Assembly: GCA_045576335.1 (NCBI GenBank)
Contig: JAZNGH010000026.1
Span: forward strand, 1-32,888
From: Scatosoma sp045576335
GTDB lineage: Bacteria > Bacillota > Clostridia > Christensenellales > Borkfalkiaceae
DNA length: 32,888 nucleotides
Direction: 5' to 3'
The position numbers were made by a program, and so were the translations under genes. The notes beneath the pieces are model-generated. The model saw only the letters and a list, made by a program, of their open reading frames with translations, was not told the origin of the DNA and searched no databases. Below are positions 31,455-32,888 of the stretch, piece by piece; within the stretch, counting starts at the first letter, position 1, and each line of letters opens with the position of its first letter.

Positions 31455-31993
31455 TCAAACCGAGTTGCCCATTTCGTAGGCAATCAAGGTCAGTTCGGGA
31501 CGGTTTAATACGTCCCCCTTTTCGTAAACGCCCTTGCCGTACAAAGTACCCTTTTCCTCGTAGCCGTCAATGCACTTGGCAAAGCCGTGGAAACAATCGA
31601 GCGTTATATCCAGCGTGTCGCGCTCGTCCTCCGCTGCCGTCGCAATATAATACAGTTCCTTATTCGCGATTTCCGTCCAACGGGCAACCGTGCGGTCAAT
31701 TACGATTTTCAGTTGCGCGCAAATGGAATAGAAGTATACGGGGCTGGACAAAACGAGCACGTCGCAATCGATAATTTTTTGCAAAATCTCGCCCATATCG
31801 TCGTTGAACGCACACCTGCCCCCGTGGTCTTTACAAAAATAACAGCCCGTGCAGGGTGCGATTTTCTTTTCCGCAACGCGAATTTTTCCACCTCGTGACC
31901 CTTGTCGCGCGCGCCCTTTGCGAACTCGTCGCATAAAATATCCGAATTACCGCCCTTTCTCGGACTTCCCGAAAGTATCAATACCTTTTTCAT
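31455..31993 (-). pseudogene. Frameshifted flavodoxin-like NAD(P)H-dependent oxidoreductase
   Basis: Two overlapping reading frames make one protein. The first gives MKKVLILSGSPRKGGNSDIL through GHEVEKF. The second continues from KIRVAEKKIAPCTGCYFCKDHGGRCAFNDDMGEIL (in part) to SSPVYFYSICAQLKIVIDR and the C-terminus. The break lies in a run of five A on the complement (31883-31887). One extra A would restore EVEKIRVAEKKIAPC and a normal ~180-residue Fe-S flavoprotein with C-x2-C-x2-C. AAGGAG precedes the start. Either a recent inactivation, phase variation at the A run, or a sequencing error. It follows the XRE genes by 13 bp. Confidence 0.8.
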
Positions 31994-32006
31994 TTTTTAT
32001 CTCCTT

Positions 32007-32216
32007 TTACCAGTTTTTATTCGTATCTCTGCCCACAAGTTCGTCCAGCGTGATTTCATAAAAATCCGCTAATTTCATACAATCCGCAATGTTGGGTATA
32101 TTGACCCCCTTTTCCCACGCGCTTATCGTTGATTGCGGAATTTTCGTTGCTTCCGCCAACTTCATTTGCGTTAAGTCACGCGATATCCTGTGTTCTTTCA
32201 GTGCTTCTTTTATCAT
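32007..32216 (-). CDS. XRE-family helix-turn-helix regulator (third of three)
   Basis: 69 residues, a single Cro/C1-type domain: LTQMKLAEATKIPQSTISAWEKG is the helix-turn-helix (split) and the C-terminus is LADFYEITLDELVGRDTNKNW. It is a clear paralogue of the next regulator upstream; their C-terminal ends are nearly the same (DELxGRDxxKNW). It starts 4 bp after that gene and has only a weak ribosome binding site, so it is likely coupled. Confidence 0.88.
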   Translation of the reverse strand: MIKEALKEHRISRDLTQMKLAEATKIPQSTISAWEKGVNIPNIADCMKLADFYEITLDELVGRDTNKNW

Positions 32217-32220
32217 ATAT

Positions 32221-32433
32221 TTACCAGTTTTTCTTTATATCACGCCCGATTAACTCATCTACGGTTATTTCGTAAAAATCCGCTAACGCAACACAATTTT
32301 CAATCGTTGGCGTACGCCGATTATCTTCCCACAAGCTAATCGTCGATTGATGAATGCCCGTTTTCTTTGCAAGGTCTGATTGCGTAAGTCCCCGCTTTTC
32401 TCTGTGGGACTTTAATTCTTTTCCGTAATTCAT
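32221..32433 (-). CDS. XRE-family helix-turn-helix regulator (second of three)
   Basis: 70 residues: LTQSDLAKKTGIHQSTISLW is the helix-turn-helix and the C-terminus is ADFYEITVDELIGRDIKKNW. It starts inside the stop codon of the upstream regulator (ATGA overlap). Close paralogue of the gene at 32007-32216, consistent with a local duplication. Confidence 0.9.
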   Translation of the reverse strand: MNYGKELKSHREKRGLTQSDLAKKTGIHQSTISLWEDNRRTPTIENCVALADFYEITVDELIGRDIKKNW

Positions 32434-32639
32434 AATATGTTATCGCTTAATCCCAATAAGTAGTCGGAGCTTACGTCTAACACCTTACAAAGCTCGTAAA
32501 ACATTTCTAACGACGGACTATATTCGCCCTTTTTCCATTTGGTAATATTCGATTCGTCCACGTTTAATTTTTCCGCGAGCTGTTTTTGCGTCATTCCGCA
32601 CCCCTTTAACTCTATTACTAATCTTTCGCAAAATTTCAT
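32430..32639 (-). CDS. XRE-family helix-turn-helix regulator (first of three)
   Basis: 69 residues: MTQKQLAEKLNVDESNITKW helix-turn-helix, C-terminus LDVSSDYLLGLSDNIL. More distant from the other two. AGGAGG lies 8-9 nt before the ATG. An inverted repeat TTGAGT-tat-ACTCAA (32656-32670) sits directly ahead of the ribosome binding site and is a candidate autoregulatory operator. Confidence 0.9.
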   Translation of the reverse strand: MKFCERLVIELKGCGMTQKQLAEKLNVDESNITKWKKGEYSPSLEMFYELCKVLDVSSDYLLGLSDNIL

Positions 32640-32655
32640 TGAGCTTCCTCCTAAA

Positions 32656-32670
32656 TTGAGTTATACTCAA
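32656..32670. promoter_or_regulatory. Candidate XRE operator ahead of the regulator operon
   Basis: TTGAGT-tat-ACTCAA, a perfect 6+3+6 inverted repeat between the likely promoter (TTGTCA-17-TAGCAT on the complement) and the ribosome binding site of the first XRE gene. Typical size and place for a Cro/C1-type repressor site. Confidence 0.55.
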
Positions 32671-32698
32671 TATTTTATGCTATTTATAGTCTTTTTCC

Positions 32699-32727
32699 TT
32701 GACAATTGGGGATATCCCAATTATAAT
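32699..32727 (+). promoter_or_regulatory. Consensus rightward promoter with a palindrome in its spacer
   Basis: TTGACA (32699-32704), 17-nt spacer, TATAAT (32722-32727). The spacer itself is ATTGGG-gatat-CCCAAT, an inverted repeat lying exactly between -35 and -10, where a bound repressor would block polymerase. Its -35 region overlaps the leftward promoter of the XRE operon. What it transcribes is unclear: either a small reading frame from 32759 or an antisense RNA to the right-edge gene. Confidence 0.7.
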
Positions 32728-32795
32728 ATATATTATAATATAGTTGCAAGGAAAAAATATGTTTACTCAAACTTCGCTTGTTGTCACACGATATG

Positions 32796-32823
32796 AAAAA
32801 CGCCCGTTGCGGGACGCAACGGG
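32796..32823 (-). terminator. Terminator of the right-edge gene
   Basis: CCCGTTGCG - gga - CGCAACGGG, a perfect 9-bp stem, followed on the complement by CGTTTTTCAT. It lies 6 bp past the stop codon of the leftward gene cut by the window edge. Confidence 0.8.
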
Positions 32824-32829
32824 GGTGTT

Positions 32830-32888
32830 CTATATTCGCTTTACTTTTTTTTCACAAATAGCTTTGAGGGTGGCGGGGGTATCCATAA
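32830..32888 (-). CDS. Unidentified protein, C-terminal fragment (cut by right edge)
   Basis: The last 18 codons of a leftward frame, ending ATLKAICEKKVKRI and a TAG stop at 32830-32832. The terminator directly after the stop supports it as a real gene end. Too short to identify; the first ATG visible may be internal or the true start of a very short gene. Confidence 0.45.
   Translation of the reverse strand, partial: MDTPATLKAICEKKVKRI

Noticed and set aside
32759..32888. Rightward open frame behind the consensus promoter, starting MFTQTSLVVTRYEK and running off the edge
   Set aside because: It has AAGGA and a promoter, but it overlaps the terminator and 3' end of the leftward edge gene and its residues look unlike a protein. 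Kept only as a possibility under the promoter entry.
1..32888. tRNA, rRNA, CRISPR repeats, insertion sequences, T-box or common riboswitch signatures
   Set aside because: Looked for cloverleaf ends, regularly spaced repeats, transposase motifs and T-box/TPP/SAM/cobalamin/c-di-GMP consensus pieces and found none that hold up by eye.

Overview
The window reads as a chromosomal segment of an anaerobic Bacillota (Clostridia-like) bacterium. The evidence is consensus sigma-A promoters (TTGACA-17-TATAAT), AGGAG ribosome binding sites, ruvCAB with queA, a feoAB iron(II) uptake operon with a DtxR-type regulator, a 2[4Fe-4S] ferredoxin, Fe-S flavoproteins and the spore-maturation pair spmAB. I cannot place it more precisely. 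An uncultured Clostridia lineage such as Christensenellales would fit, but that is a guess. No tRNA, rRNA, CRISPR array, prophage or transposase gene was recognised.

Layout. 1-370: a gene cut by the left edge, read leftward behind a long structured leader that ends in an intrinsic terminator. 382-3292: a leftward operon (FtsK-like protein, mutY, HNH protein, flavoprotein) from a consensus promoter. 3309-5490: leftward queH and an exported HtrA-like protease. 5521-8244: a rightward operon (THUMP RNA methyltransferase, membrane protein, TraX). 8245-9538: MFS transporter. 9541-12845: FeoB-associated protein, feoB, feoA and the DtxR-like regulator, with two palindromic operators around the feo promoter. 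12973-18540: leftward ruvC-ruvA-[restriction-modification fusion]-ruvB-queA. 18555-19192: a 59-residue protein behind a structured leader, and a ferredoxin. 19247-20424: cysteine desulfurase. 20506-22728: EF-G-like GTPase. 22743-23280: PAP2 phosphatase. 23278-27800: leftward metG-tatD-radical SAM-rsmA. 27888-29014: spmAB. 29120-29262: a candidate orphan small RNA. 29261-32639: leftward cluster of three tandem XRE regulators, a frameshifted flavoprotein, a beta-helix protein and glmM. The right edge holds the end of another leftward gene.

Most notable points. (1) A single 720-residue reading frame joins a complete HpaII-like C5 cytosine methyltransferase to a complete HpaII-like restriction endonuclease, and it sits inside the ruvCAB operon. 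A Shine-Dalgarno/ATG at the junction could also give free endonuclease. (2) The left-edge leader folds into a long rod with a central bubble, like 6S RNA or a riboswitch, and its terminator sits directly before the coding start. (3) Three promoters lie so close to their start codons that the mRNAs should be leaderless. (4) A roughly 100-nt orphan RNA with its own promoter and terminator lies between spmB and glmM. (5) Three small XRE regulators lie in tandem beside a palindrome-bearing divergent promoter.

How the genes work together. Iron uptake (feo, DtxR-like) sits near Fe-S cluster assembly (cysteine desulfurase) and Fe-S users (ferredoxin, MutY, QueH, radical SAM protein). Queuosine synthesis is represented by queA and queH. 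rRNA/tRNA maturation and translation are represented by rsmA, the THUMP methyltransferase, metG and the EF-G paralogue. DNA repair is represented by mutY and ruvCAB.
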